51,276 bases of DNA, from NCBI GenBank assembly GCA_014874365.1, contig JACWAH010000016.1, positions 1 to 51,276 on the forward strand, given 5' to 3'. How positions within the stretch are numbered: the first letter of the stretch is position 1; every line of letters begins with the position of its first letter. This DNA is from Thermoplasmatales archaeon. Lineage in GTDB: Archaea > Thermoplasmatota > Thermoplasmata > Thermoplasmatales > Thermoplasmataceae. Below the pieces are notes generated by a model. The model ran no database searches, was not told the origin of the DNA, and saw only the letters and a program-made list of their open reading frames with translations. Position numbers and translations under genes: made by a program. Positions 8,323 to 16,409 of this stretch are shown in pieces.

Positions 8323-9033
8323 GTGATAATAGAGAACCAGATATCTGAAGTTTTGCCTTTAAAGCAAGACGGGGAGATTTCAAATATAAAAAATGAAAAA
8401 ATAAATTACGCCCTTAATTTTAGTAAATCTCTACCGAAGAAAGGAGTCCTATTCATTGGAATCTCCGGTTCAGTTTCCTATGATCCAGGAAGGTTTGACG
8501 ACGTTGACTTATTCGTCATTACCAGAAATGGGAGTCTATGGGCGGTCCTCCTCACCTTTCTGATTAAGAGAAGGATCCTGGGTTTCAAGGACATATGCCT
8601 CTCCCTCAATCTGGACAATGCGAATGCAAAACGTATGTATATGGAAGAATTGACACCCCTTCGAAGAAGTGATGCATTTCATGTAATTCCCATTTTTGGC
8701 GAGGAATATTACAACAGTCTGTTAGAATTATCCTATTTGAACGGTAAGACAAAAGATAAACGTGAATCAAGTAATTTGCTGATGGATAAAGAAACAAGAC
8801 TTTCCGGAAGAGCTGGTAATTTGCTGCTCTTTTTTTTGCTATCCCCTTTGCTGTATCTTAAGGCATTGTTTGTTTCGCACAGAGAACAAAAGGGGAATTT
8901 GGCTGATATACGGTTTGATTCCAGACTCTCGTCCGGTTATTTTTACTTTGACTCCCAGAAATACAGACAGTTGTCCCTGAAGATAGAGGAGGAAAACATT
9001 GGAAACCTATTCAGTGGTAATATTCTCAAATAA
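8323..9033 (+). CDS. Nucleotidyltransferase-fold protein of a glycan-type pair
   Basis: Contains the polymerase-beta-type nucleotidyltransferase signature: IGISGSVS followed by DDVDLFVITRNGSLW (about residues 47-75), where the two Asp of DVDL are metal ligands. This G-S...D-D-V-D-L-x-V-I-T-x-x-G-x-L-W pattern resembles nucleotidyltransferase-domain proteins found next to glycosyltransferases. A single hydrophobic helix (LLLFFLLSPLLYLKALFV) near residue 175 probably anchors it to the membrane. The last 35 nt overlap the glycosyltransferase gene, so the two are likely co-translated. The substrate is unknown. Confidence 0.65.
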   Translation: MIIENQISEVLPLKQDGEISNIKNEKINYALNFSKSLPKKGVLFIGISGSVSYDPGRFDDVDLFVITRNGSLWAVLLTFLIKRRILGFKDICLSLNLDNANAKRMYMEELTPLRRSDAFHVIPIFGEEYYNSLLELSYLNGKTKDKRESSNLLMDKETRLSGRAGNLLLFFLLSPLLYLKALFVSHREQKGNLADIRFDSRLSSGYFYFDSQKYRQLSLKIEEENIGNLFSGNILK

Positions 9034-9883
9034 TGACCTGGATTCTCTTAAGAGGATTTCGGAGCAAATTTCGGCCGCACCTTGTCCGCAAGTGATTTGG
9101 GCGGTTGAGGGCGACAGCGAAGTCAGGGATTTTCTAAATGCACTCGATCCCGGTACTAATCGAATACTTTTTTCCAGCACCAGACTGGGAAAGGCTGCCG
9201 CTTACAACAGGTCTCATGAATACATATCAGGGAGCATTGTATTCCTCGTTTCTGCAGACATAGAGTTTGATCCAGAGATATTCAAGGATGTTTTAGATCT
9301 AATGTCAAAAACCGATGCAGATTTAGTAATACCGAGAATTGAGGTGAAACAGGTACTGTCATTCGCAGAAAGAATTGGCAGTGTGCTTTGGGAGTTGAGA
9401 GACAAAGAACTTGAATACTTGAACTCCCGCGGAAAGTTGATTCACGGTGGTGAATTTATCGCAGTAAGGAGAAAATTTCTTTCCAGGATTCCGGATGTTG
9501 TGAATGAAGATTCTCTTCAATGCATAATAGCCCAGGCCAATGGGGCGAAAGCAATTTACACAAGGGAGCTGACTGCATTCAATTCCGTGCCAATAAGCCT
9601 TGCAGGACTGGTAAACCAGCGAAGAAGAATTGACTATGGTTACATCCAGCTACGAAGAATGGGTTTTTCCATCAATGTGCTTTCGTTTATGGTTTCCAGG
9701 GACCTGAGAATTTTGTTCAAAATACTTGGTTTATACATAAAATGCAATCCATCGAAAGCCATTCTCTTGCCATTTCTGTTCTTCATAGAAACAGTAGGTG
9801 CAGCTTTAGGCAGGTCAGATTATAGACATGGAAGAAGTCATAAACTCTGGGATGTAATTGAGACTCACAAAACAAAATCTTAG
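8999..9883 (+). CDS. Family 2 glycosyltransferase
   Basis: GT-A fold glycosyltransferase: N-terminal VVIFSNNDLDSLKRI strand-loop, a LGKAAAYNRS stretch, the nucleotide-sugar/metal motif SADIEFD (DxD-like, about residue 82), the acceptor loop GGEFIAVRR and NEDSL. A hydrophobic C-terminal segment near residue 255 may contact the membrane. The TTG start at 8999 is supported by a strong Shine-Dalgarno sequence (GAGGAGG) inside the preceding nucleotidyltransferase gene. The pair probably modifies a lipid or surface glycan; this is inferred from context only. Confidence 0.78.
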   Translation: METYSVVIFSNNDLDSLKRISEQISAAPCPQVIWAVEGDSEVRDFLNALDPGTNRILFSSTRLGKAAAYNRSHEYISGSIVFLVSADIEFDPEIFKDVLDLMSKTDADLVIPRIEVKQVLSFAERIGSVLWELRDKELEYLNSRGKLIHGGEFIAVRRKFLSRIPDVVNEDSLQCIIAQANGAKAIYTRELTAFNSVPISLAGLVNQRRRIDYGYIQLRRMGFSINVLSFMVSRDLRILFKILGLYIKCNPSKAILLPFLFFIETVGAALGRSDYRHGRSHKLWDVIETHKTKS

Positions 9884-9912
9884 TATGGCCATGAGAATAA
9901 TATTACCCGGGG

Positions 9913-9949
9913 TTTCCGAAAAACCTCCCCTGATCATATTGCCGGTAAC
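9913..9949 (+). repeat. Insertion-sequence left end, copy A
   Basis: TTCCGAAAAACCTCCC...TGATCA...CCGGTAACA also occurs at 51142-51180, with 14 identical bases at the start and 9 at the end. Here it runs directly into a transposase C-terminus; at the right edge of the window it precedes what may be an intact gene. I read it as the conserved left end of an insertion sequence. Confidence 0.6.
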
Positions 9950-10242
9950 AAGATGCAGAAAACTTGATGAAATATGCATTCACAGATTACAACACTGTCA
10001 GGCCGCATTCATCCATAAATTATTTACCAACTGAGGAGTTCGAGAAGAGATGGAATGAAGACTGGGATTTCAGGAAAGAATTCCTGGAAAACAGGAAAAG
10101 AAAGGATGAAAGAAGAGTGAATAACAGAAATGAAAAGAAAAGGAGGTTGAGGGAAATATCTCATTGGATAACGGAATCTCTGTCCAGAATTAAGGGGGCA
10201 GATCAATTCTTATCTGAGTTACTGTTCTATCCCTATGAATAA
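9949..10242 (+). pseudogene. C-terminal remnant of an rve-type (IS3/IS481-like) transposase
   Basis: The reading frame opens after a TAA at 9946-9948 and immediately encodes the end of an integrase-core transposase: the characteristic YNTVRPHSSINYLPTEEF is followed by a highly charged Lys/Arg/Glu tail. The catalytic DDE residues and everything N-terminal are missing. Because the element's left end is fused to this fragment, the copy arose by internal deletion and cannot transpose. The frame's stop overlaps the start of the next gene by 8 nt; the last 25 residues may already be outside the original element. Confidence 0.75.
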
Positions 10243-11761
10243 CCCATATAATGATCCGTACGCCAATCCAGAGGAGTATCTGGTAAATCATATAACAGCT
10301 TACGAGGAACTGACAATTTTGTCATATACACCTTCTTTTCTTATTCGTAAAGATGCTTCTACCGAAATTAAGAAGAGATATGCTACAGAGGTGCTCAAGA
10401 GGATCAAGGATAAAGGGAACAACCCGAAACAGTCCGAAGATCCAAAAACTACAACAGTATATATAGCAGAATCCGGGCTGAAAGAAATTTCAAAGATTTC
10501 CATGAAAGAGAAAGAAGAACTTTTTGAAACTTGGGATGAGGTCATAGCTTTGAGTAAAAAATATCCGGAACAACTTAAGGTGTACGTTATTCCAGACTCA
10601 GATTTGCCTTCCATGAGTTTCATCCTGGGCAAAGTTTCTGGAACCTGGGGGAATAGGGCACCTTGGGACCTTCTCATAGAATACCGGATAGGAGTGACCA
10701 AGGATAACCTGTTCTCGATGGCTACCAGTGAAAATAAAGCAAAATGGTTTTTAAACATGCCACTCCCGCAACTTCCTAAGGAAATTAAATGGGTTTTGAA
10801 TAAACTCCAGAGAGAATCGACAATTATAGAATTTGAGGAATGGGTTACAAAAATAGATATTAAATCATCTCTCCCGCCACCAGAAGTGGCAATACTTTCC
10901 GCAATGCCAAATGAAATTGTTTTTTATCAAAAAAAATTCGGTGGGCCTTACAAAAATTACCCATCAGGCATTAATCGTGGTAGGTTCGATTTTAGCGATA
11001 ACGAGCATTTAGAACTAATTTTTCCCAACACTGGATATGGTAGATATAACACACACAAATCTGTTACCAAACTGGTCTTGGAACATCCCAACATAAACTC
11101 TTTCTATCTTACTGGGGTAGCAGGGGGTTCCGAACTCATGAAAGTGGAAATCTACGATGTTGTAGTATCCAGTGAGATTGTGGAGTTGGTATATGAAAAA
11201 ATAATACCAACTGTCGTGCAAGAACAGCTGAAACTGGGAAGAAAGAATCTTTCACTGAATGATGATATTTCCTTCGTTTTTGGCGTTGAAAAGCACTCCA
11301 TTGATGATTCTTTAAAGCGGCAAGCTCAGAGGCTCAAGGAATTGAGTGTTTCAGATCCCGGGAAATGGGAAGGTCTTCTTCAGTATTACACGAAAGATAT
11401 CTCAAATTCCGAATATAAAGAGAAGGTATTCTCCAGGAACAGGTTACCTGTGATTCACTTTGGACCCATATTTTCATCTGATCACAACGTCAATTACAAA
11501 AAATTCAGAGATATGATCTCCAACGAATATGGCGTTTTTGGATTCGAGATGGAAGGTGGTGGTCTTGCAGAATCTTGCAAATCGTTTGGTAAAAAATTCC
11601 TGGATATAAGAGGAATTTCCGATCTTTGCGATAGCTCTGATAATCAAAGAGAAAAAGATCCCATTCTTCAGCCTATCGCCTCGGCAATCGCGAGCGCGGC
11701 TCTTGATTGGTTATTAGAGATCAGGGTTAAGATGGAATCCAGCGACAATGTTTCTCAATAG
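10235..11761 (+). CDS. Nucleoside phosphorylase/nucleosidase-domain protein with unknown N-terminal domain
   Basis: Residues about 210-500 belong to the PNP/UDP phosphorylase superfamily (MTA/SAH nucleosidase, purine nucleoside phosphorylase): EVAILSAMPNE strand, TGVAGGS, and the substrate-binding FGFEMEGGG with a following RGISDLCD (Asp as possible general acid). Residues 1-205 are an extra domain that I do not recognise, Lys/Glu-rich with a hydrophobic YEELTILSYTPSFLI strand. Phosphorylase domains fused to extra domains are common in conflict and signalling proteins, but that role is inference here. The gene lies between a transposon remnant and an eroded cluster and is not part of an obvious operon. 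Confidence 0.7.
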   Translation: MNNPYNDPYANPEEYLVNHITAYEELTILSYTPSFLIRKDASTEIKKRYATEVLKRIKDKGNNPKQSEDPKTTTVYIAESGLKEISKISMKEKEELFETWDEVIALSKKYPEQLKVYVIPDSDLPSMSFILGKVSGTWGNRAPWDLLIEYRIGVTKDNLFSMATSENKAKWFLNMPLPQLPKEIKWVLNKLQRESTIIEFEEWVTKIDIKSSLPPPEVAILSAMPNEIVFYQKKFGGPYKNYPSGINRGRFDFSDNEHLELIFPNTGYGRYNTHKSVTKLVLEHPNINSFYLTGVAGGSELMKVEIYDVVVSSEIVELVYEKIIPTVVQEQLKLGRKNLSLNDDISFVFGVEKHSIDDSLKRQAQRLKELSVSDPGKWEGLLQYYTKDISNSEYKEKVFSRNRLPVIHFGPIFSSDHNVNYKKFRDMISNEYGVFGFEMEGGGLAESCKSFGKKFLDIRGISDLCDSSDNQREKDPILQPIASAIASAALDWLLEIRVKMESSDNVSQ

Positions 11762-11841
11762 TTGACTGAAAAAGACTGGCGCTGTGATGAAAGAGGGCTC
11801 TTCTCGATGTTGGATAGATGTATATAGGCGGTTCAATCAAT

Positions 11842-12047
11842 TCACCCTCTCATGAATATTGGACATGTGAGTTTTCTAGCAACATGGGGTAACATTGTAT
11901 CTCTGTATTCAGTATTCTTGAAATTATATGATTGCTTGAATGCCGTTCTGATCTTGTTACCTATTGCCTCTGCACCTTGATACATAGAAGGGGCATATCT
12001 CCCGTATTTTCGTGAAGTAAATCCATAGCTACAGACGTAAGTATTTA
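11842..12047 (-). pseudogene. N-terminally truncated gene remnant
   Basis: The minus strand has an open frame of about 66 codons ending at TGA 11842-11844; a TAA closes it just above 12047 and no good start is present. It reads like real protein (GFTSRKYGRYAPSMYQG, then KQSYNFKNTEYRDTMLPHVA), rich in Tyr and Arg as in DNA-acting proteins. I do not recognise the family. I regard it as the C-terminal part of a lost gene, possibly mobile. Confidence 0.4.
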
Positions 12048-12082
12048 ATTATATATAGATAGAAAATTTTTTTCCTGTAGCT

Positions 12083-12206
12083 TTACGGTACGGTTGGTCC
12101 CAGCAAATCATCCTTTGCTCGGTCCAGCTTCCCCTTAAAGATTGAGTTCCGGAGAACCCATAGAAAATTTTGCCGGCTTACGATACTTATCAAAAGTCAT
12201 GCTCAT
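12083..12206 (-). pseudogene. Short frameshifted remnant
   Basis: Starting at ATG 12206 the minus strand encodes MSMTFDKYRKPAKFSMGSP followed by ELNL and a stop; shifting by one base at that point continues as KGKLDRAKDDLLGPTVP to TAA 12083-12085. The continuity suggests a small, formerly intact gene of about 40 codons broken by a single-base change. Function unknown; it lies last in the decaying minus-strand cluster. Confidence 0.35.
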
Positions 12207-12217
12207 CACATTGAAGA

Positions 12218-12533
12218 CTACAAATCCCCATTATGTCCATGAGACATTAACGAGTCTATGACATCTTCCCTCGTGGACTTGTTTTTCAGGTAAAAACCGA
12301 ATATCTCGTCCTTGACCTCCCTGGGAGCAGTTAAATGGTCCCGTAGTAGAAGAGTCATATTTCGCCGTGTGGATTTTCGAAAGCAGCCAATCTTTCTGCG
12401 TCTCGTTTACCTGCACCCGTATGACTTTCATTCCTCCCAGTAGGTCTCCCGTTAAACCCGAAAGGCCCGCTTCCTTCAGCTTCTCAAATCTCTGTTCGTT
12501 GATCCATATACTGATCGGTATGCGCCTGTTCAC
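12218..12533 (-). pseudogene. Frameshifted gene downstream of the dead ATP sulfurylase gene
   Basis: GTG 12533 has a good Shine-Dalgarno sequence (GAGGTGAT) and opens a frame beginning MNRRIPISIWINEQRFEKL. After about 68 residues the sensible reading moves to another frame, EVKDEIFGFYLKNKSTREDV then IDSLMSHGHNGDL, ending at TAG 12218-12220. The combined product would be roughly 104 residues. Family not recognised. It follows the ATP sulfurylase pseudogene with no gap, so the two were probably one operon. Confidence 0.45.
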
Positions 12534-12537
12534 ACAA

Positions 12538-13800
12538 TCACCTCTTTCCGTGGTTCCCTGAGTTAGAACACACTTTTCTGTTTGCTTGATAACCGTCCGT
12601 TACGAACGGAGATCCGAATCCATATGCTTCATTCGCAGTCTGTACGACCTTAAATACCTCGGGTCGCATCACTCGCTTCGTCGGCTGGACTTCATCGATC
12701 AACATGCTTCGGATCAGGGTGCCACTGAAATTCTGCGCCGTAACAGCATGGTCGCACAACCCTGACCTTGTTACTTCATCGCATATCGGGCAAAACCAGT
12801 TCTCTTTCATGAAAACAGGCTTAATCGTCAGCCTGTCCTTGATCTGTTTCAGAAGGGTGTGAGCATCATACAGTTTGTAGAAATTATCAACTCCTGCATG
12901 ATCCCTCCCGAACACGTGATATGTGCATCCAAGGTTCGCTCTCATTATGGCGTGATGTACTGCTCCCTTGGCCCAGCATATCACTTGTCTCATAGCGTGA
13001 TAGTAACTGCAAACGTATCTTTCCTTAAATAACCAGCATTCGCAAGTTCTGCCTGGCTAAGAATAATTGCCTCGTCAATGTAGTCGCACTCCCCTCTTTT
13101 CGCCAATTATGGCATTTACCAGAACACCTGTATTAGACTTGTCAACCGGCAGATCCTCATTTGCTGCAAACCAGCAATATTTCATGAGCCACTCGTGTGC
13201 ATTATGCGGTACATTACGGGTCTGATGCGCTACCACGTGATCTCCCTGCTTTTCCCTGTAAAGAGCAAAATGGTTTCTTGGCGTCACCCAGAACCTGTCG
13301 AAGGGGGTTGAAATTCAGGCTTGCTCACAAGTGTAACTTCTCCGGAGATAGATTTTCCTTTTCTGGAAACTGTTCTCCTGACATCCGGATGCCTGGAGTC
13401 GGTGGTACCATATACCATACCGGCAACCCTTCCGGTATCCAGTTGAAACAACTCTCCTATTTTCAGGATTGCAAGCGATTCACAATGGTAGGTGAGAAGT
13501 ATCTCCCCCCCTTCCCTGAAATTACCTTTCTGAGAGGTTTCGCCGCCAATTTCCATTGTGATGGGGATGCTCCATAATGTCCTGCCCGGGAGAGACATGT
13601 CTTTGCACACGGACTCAACCTCATCACTTCCCATGAATCCCTCAATCGGAGAAAAGAATCCGTAGCAGATATCTATACATTCATGTGCGTACCGGGTATC
13701 CACCGCAAGTTCAGGCATATCACGAATCCTGTCAACCACCTTATCTTCAGTGAGAATTTTTTCCTTAATCTCCTTCTGCCAAGTTCAGCCAGTCTCATTA
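12538..13800 (-). pseudogene. sat: Degraded ATP sulfurylase (sulfate adenylyltransferase) gene
   Basis: The minus strand carries the whole enzyme in pieces. 13739-13284: YAHECIDICYGFFSPIEGFM, LAILKIGELFQLD and VYGTTDSRHPDV (N-terminal domain). 13287-13075: VVAHQTRNVPHNAHEWLMK with the QxRN substrate motif. About 13075-12990 continues as DYIDEAIILSQAELANAGYL with an in-frame TGA. 12993-12538: AVHHAIMRANLGC, GRDHAGV (catalytic HxGH-equivalent region), FCPICDEV and MRPEV. At least two frameshifts and in-frame stops separate these parts, so no active enzyme can be made. ATP sulfurylase forms APS from ATP and sulfate or the reverse. The exact upper boundary is uncertain. Confidence 0.82.
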
Positions 13801-13954
13801 TTGCATCCCCCTATGGAGCAGCATCTCCGGTTTTTCCTTTCACGATTTACCTGACAGGATAGGGACCCCTCAGAGCCATGCATCCAAATTGGCAGCATCG
13901 GGAATTCTGAAAGTTAATCGAAATCCTCACTTGAAGAAACAAAATTCAAGCAAT

Positions 13955-14182
13955 TTAACCTGACTTTGACTTTTCTCTTTCATAATCTATCGAGTTTACG
14001 ATCTGGTGGATTTCATAATCGTTGTTTTCCACCACCTTGTCTCCTACCGGTCTTCTCCTGATAAGTATCCCTCTTTTGCTCACTAAAAAAAGAAAAGATG
14101 CTCTTTTAGTGTCGACACCAAGGCAGATACCCTGGTTAGAAAAGAGGTACTTCAGCGGGAGTCTTTCAGAATAGACCTTCAC
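13955..14182 (-). CDS. Small hypothetical protein upstream of the sat pseudogene
   Basis: An intact 75-codon frame from GTG 14182, basic and without membrane segments (FLFLVSKRGILIRRRPVGDK, then EIHQIVNSIDYEREK). Not recognised. Because the other minus-strand genes around it are broken it may be a relic as well; only its unbroken frame argues for a gene. Confidence 0.35.
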   Translation of the reverse strand: MKVYSERLPLKYLFSNQGICLGVDTKRASFLFLVSKRGILIRRRPVGDKVVENNDYEIHQIVNSIDYEREKSKSG

Positions 14183-14233
14183 AATACGAAATCCACAATC
14201 TCAAAGATAAAGCTTTCATTATTCTCTTGCTCA

Positions 14234-14429
14234 ATGGACGATAGGGCAAACTTTACTGAAATTAAAAAATGCTTTGAAAGTCAACCAGGATTAGACACCG
14301 GTAAGAGGTCATTTGGCGAGGCCTGGGAGATGGTCCGGTGCTCCTACTAGAGCCCACATCCTGAAGAGCATCAATGCAATAATGGATTGGGCTGTGAGGA
14401 ATTATAAACTGTCCTTTGAGTCTGCATGA
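14234..14429 (+). pseudogene. Frameshifted small gene remnant
   Basis: ATG 14234 starts MDDRANFTEIKKCFESQPG and runs to SFGEAWEM; a one-base shift near 14335 then gives SGAPTRAHILKSINAIMDWA and NYKLSFESA to TGA 14427-14429. The joined product of about 65 residues looks helical. Family not recognised. It lies in the eroded region between the dead sulfate cluster and the Nudix-like gene. Confidence 0.35.
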
Positions 14430-14486
14430 AGAAACCTCAGGATCTCACGGGAACAGCCCCAGGGAGAATATTCTTATGCCGTATTC

Positions 14487-14530
14487 GGGAGGGTTTTCCA
14501 CCTCCCCCGTGTCATGGTGACGGTAGTGCG
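14487..14530. repeat. Hairpin plus insertion-sequence-end-like sequence
   Basis: GGGAGG and CCTCCC pair around GTTTTCCA (14487-14506). The right half, TTCCACCTCCCC...TG.TCAT..TG.CGGTA, can be aligned with the insertion-sequence ends at 9915 and 51144, apart from a missing GAAAA, and its TGTCAT...TAGTGCGT matches the sequence right of the hairpin at 6431. I read it as a decayed relative of the same element end. Confidence 0.4.
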
Positions 14531-14674
14531 TATGGCCAGGGAAAAGTTCATGTTCGCAAGCTTAGCTAACAATCTTTATGCAGTTAAAATCATACAGCGA
14601 TAGCGCAAAAATGGAAATTTCCCTCAGAAATAAGTGAAATTAAGGAATAAATGAAAAGGGAACGCCGTTAATGC

Positions 14675-15973
14675 ATGTATTCTCCAACGATTATTCGTTT
14701 ATTGAACAAATATCACAGGATTCAAGAAGTTAATCGGAATCCTAACTGCATAATGTTAAGACCTTCTCTCATAAGGCATTTGATTATCGTCTTGTCGTTT
14801 ATCATTTCAATTCTGTTCAGCCTGTACCTAACTCTGACCTACTCAATTATCGGCGGAATCCTGCTCGAAACCTTTTCCATACTTGCAATTTATACCTTTG
14901 ACCGGTTAGAATTCTTTCACGTCACGGTTAAAAACGCAAAGATCGAGAAGGATGGGTTCATATGCAAAGACGTTTCCGAGTTAGAGCATATAACCGAAAT
15001 AGAAAAATTAACTTCTGAGCCAGGAGATGCTTTTCTCTCTTACAAAGGGCACAAAACTGCAGCTGTGGAACTCTTCCCTGCCTGGAAAAAACCACAATTC
15101 AGGATTGATGAATGTACTTATCCTCTTGAAGAGAACGAATACACACTGAGGTTTCGCAATAATAACGAAAATGGGAATCATGGTTTTACGTCGAAAGACC
15201 TGCTCAATTATGGTAGGGCTACCGAGGCACGGTTAAGCAATGACATGGGTTTCTGGATCACCAGATTCAGGGTGTCAAGGGCCCGAGATTCGATTGAGAT
15301 TGGATTTGTAAACGCGGAATATTTCAAGAGATGGTGCCTGAACTGGCATTTGGTTTGCAAGTTTAATGAAGAGAAGGATTTTCCTTCGAAAATCGTGATG
15401 AACGCTGTTGCAGGTTTCCTGAATAACAGGAGAGAAGCCCTGGATCTTTCTGTAATACCTGCTACGCTGGGGACAGAGTGTCTTGTCATAACCAAGGACG
15501 ACTTTGTCGTATTGGCGAAGCGCTCGCATAGCGAGGCGACCGACCGACTCAAATATACGCTGTCGTCATCTGGTGCATTAGATCCTGAAGACTTTCTAAC
15601 GAATACTGGAGGGGAAAAGAAGCAGTTTAATGAAGCAGTCAACGATGGAGCCAGGAGGGAACTCAACCTGGAGACAGGACTGGGCAATCTGCCAGCCAGC
15701 AATTTCAGGCTAATCTCTGTGGTTGATTTTACACTGCAGAATGCCATAAGTTTTGTTTTCCTGGTCAGGATTGATTTGAATTGGAGTGAAATCAGAACCA
15801 TGGTGGAGAGCAAGAATAACCCAGAGGGCTGGGAGATATCCAGGATCAAGGTGTTTCCAAAGGAGGAGATCTTGAAGTTCAATGGAAATTGGAAGAAATT
15901 TTTCGAAAAGAATAGGGCGAGGATGACTTCGAGGCTCATGTCTGCCTTAGCAATCCTTCAAAATATGAACTGA
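14675..15973 (+). CDS. Membrane-anchored protein with a Nudix-like C-terminal domain
   Basis: 432 residues. Two adjacent transmembrane helices (about residues 32-78: LIRHLIIVLSFIISILFSLY then IIGGILLETFSILAIY) are followed by a cytoplasmic region. The C-terminal part resembles a Nudix hydrolase: the helix contains E-x7-ARRELNLETGL, matching REUxEExGU except that the first Glu of the EE pair is Leu, and the leading Gly is one residue off. Metal-dependent hydrolysis may therefore be weak or lost. The middle (residues 90-290) is unrecognised. It stands alone on the right flank of the eroded region; the start ATG 14675 is the first in frame. Confidence 0.6.
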   Translation: MYSPTIIRLLNKYHRIQEVNRNPNCIMLRPSLIRHLIIVLSFIISILFSLYLTLTYSIIGGILLETFSILAIYTFDRLEFFHVTVKNAKIEKDGFICKDVSELEHITEIEKLTSEPGDAFLSYKGHKTAAVELFPAWKKPQFRIDECTYPLEENEYTLRFRNNNENGNHGFTSKDLLNYGRATEARLSNDMGFWITRFRVSRARDSIEIGFVNAEYFKRWCLNWHLVCKFNEEKDFPSKIVMNAVAGFLNNRREALDLSVIPATLGTECLVITKDDFVVLAKRSHSEATDRLKYTLSSSGALDPEDFLTNTGGEKKQFNEAVNDGARRELNLETGLGNLPASNFRLISVVDFTLQNAISFVFLVRIDLNWSEIRTMVESKNNPEGWEISRIKVFPKEEILKFNGNWKKFFEKNRARMTSRLMSALAILQNMN

Positions 15974-16409
15974 CTACCAATTCCAAAGGCATTGCCACAT
16001 TATACTGCTGGGCTGCAAACAACTTGAAGGTAAACCAGTTTTCGGTAAAGGCTTTCATCAGCCAAACAGGAATGAAATAAAGTGAAACACCACCTGAATA
16101 CTAAGACGCATTCTTGGAGCTTAGTATTGACGTGCGCCTGATTATAACCTCCAATTTCAGGCGGCTTGAAGGACAACAGCACTGGATTTTGTAAATCTGT
16201 TAGCATAATCAGCGAAAATCCTTATCATGGATCGGAAACAGAGCGCAGGATATTCCTGGAGAATAGAGATGAACTTGGTTTTCTATTTGGCTGCTCCAGG
16301 TGAAGCTACGACAAATGGATGGGCCTGTTTTATCCAAAACAATTGACACCTAAAAGTGGTTGGTGGAAAGTCAGCTTACAAATTGCCATAATATTTGAAC
16401 GAGTAGTTA
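15974..16409. other. Intergenic region without a convincing gene
   Basis: About 436 bases with only short frames. The plus strand shows a 23-codon stretch near 16230-16302 (ERRIFLENRDELGFLFGC) that could be a gene crumb. The only clear structure is the 9-bp inverted repeat at 16097-16128. Confidence 0.4.
16097..16128. repeat. Perfect 9-bp inverted repeat
   Basis: AATACTAAG and CTTAGTATT flank a 14-nt spacer, 124 bp behind the stop of the Nudix-like gene and 280 bp before the next gene. It could be a terminator hairpin or a protein-binding site; no T-run follows. Confidence 0.5.

Noticed and set aside
10300-10758. 152-residue minus-strand frame inside the phosphorylase-domain gene
   Set aside because: Antisense of a frame whose C-terminal domain is recognisable; hydrophobic Ser/Leu-rich composition typical of shadows.
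12231-12533. Intact 100-residue minus-strand gene
   Set aside because: The last third of this frame is poor, while another frame continues sensibly from about 12325; treated as a frameshifted pseudogene.
14487-14506. Terminator hairpin
   Set aside because: No T-run follows and no intact gene ends nearby; similarity to the insertion-sequence ends explains it better.
15208-15939. 243-residue minus-strand frame opposite the Nudix-like gene
   Set aside because: Long but antisense to a frame with membrane helices and a Nudix-like motif; its own sequence is Ser/Phe-rich without motifs.
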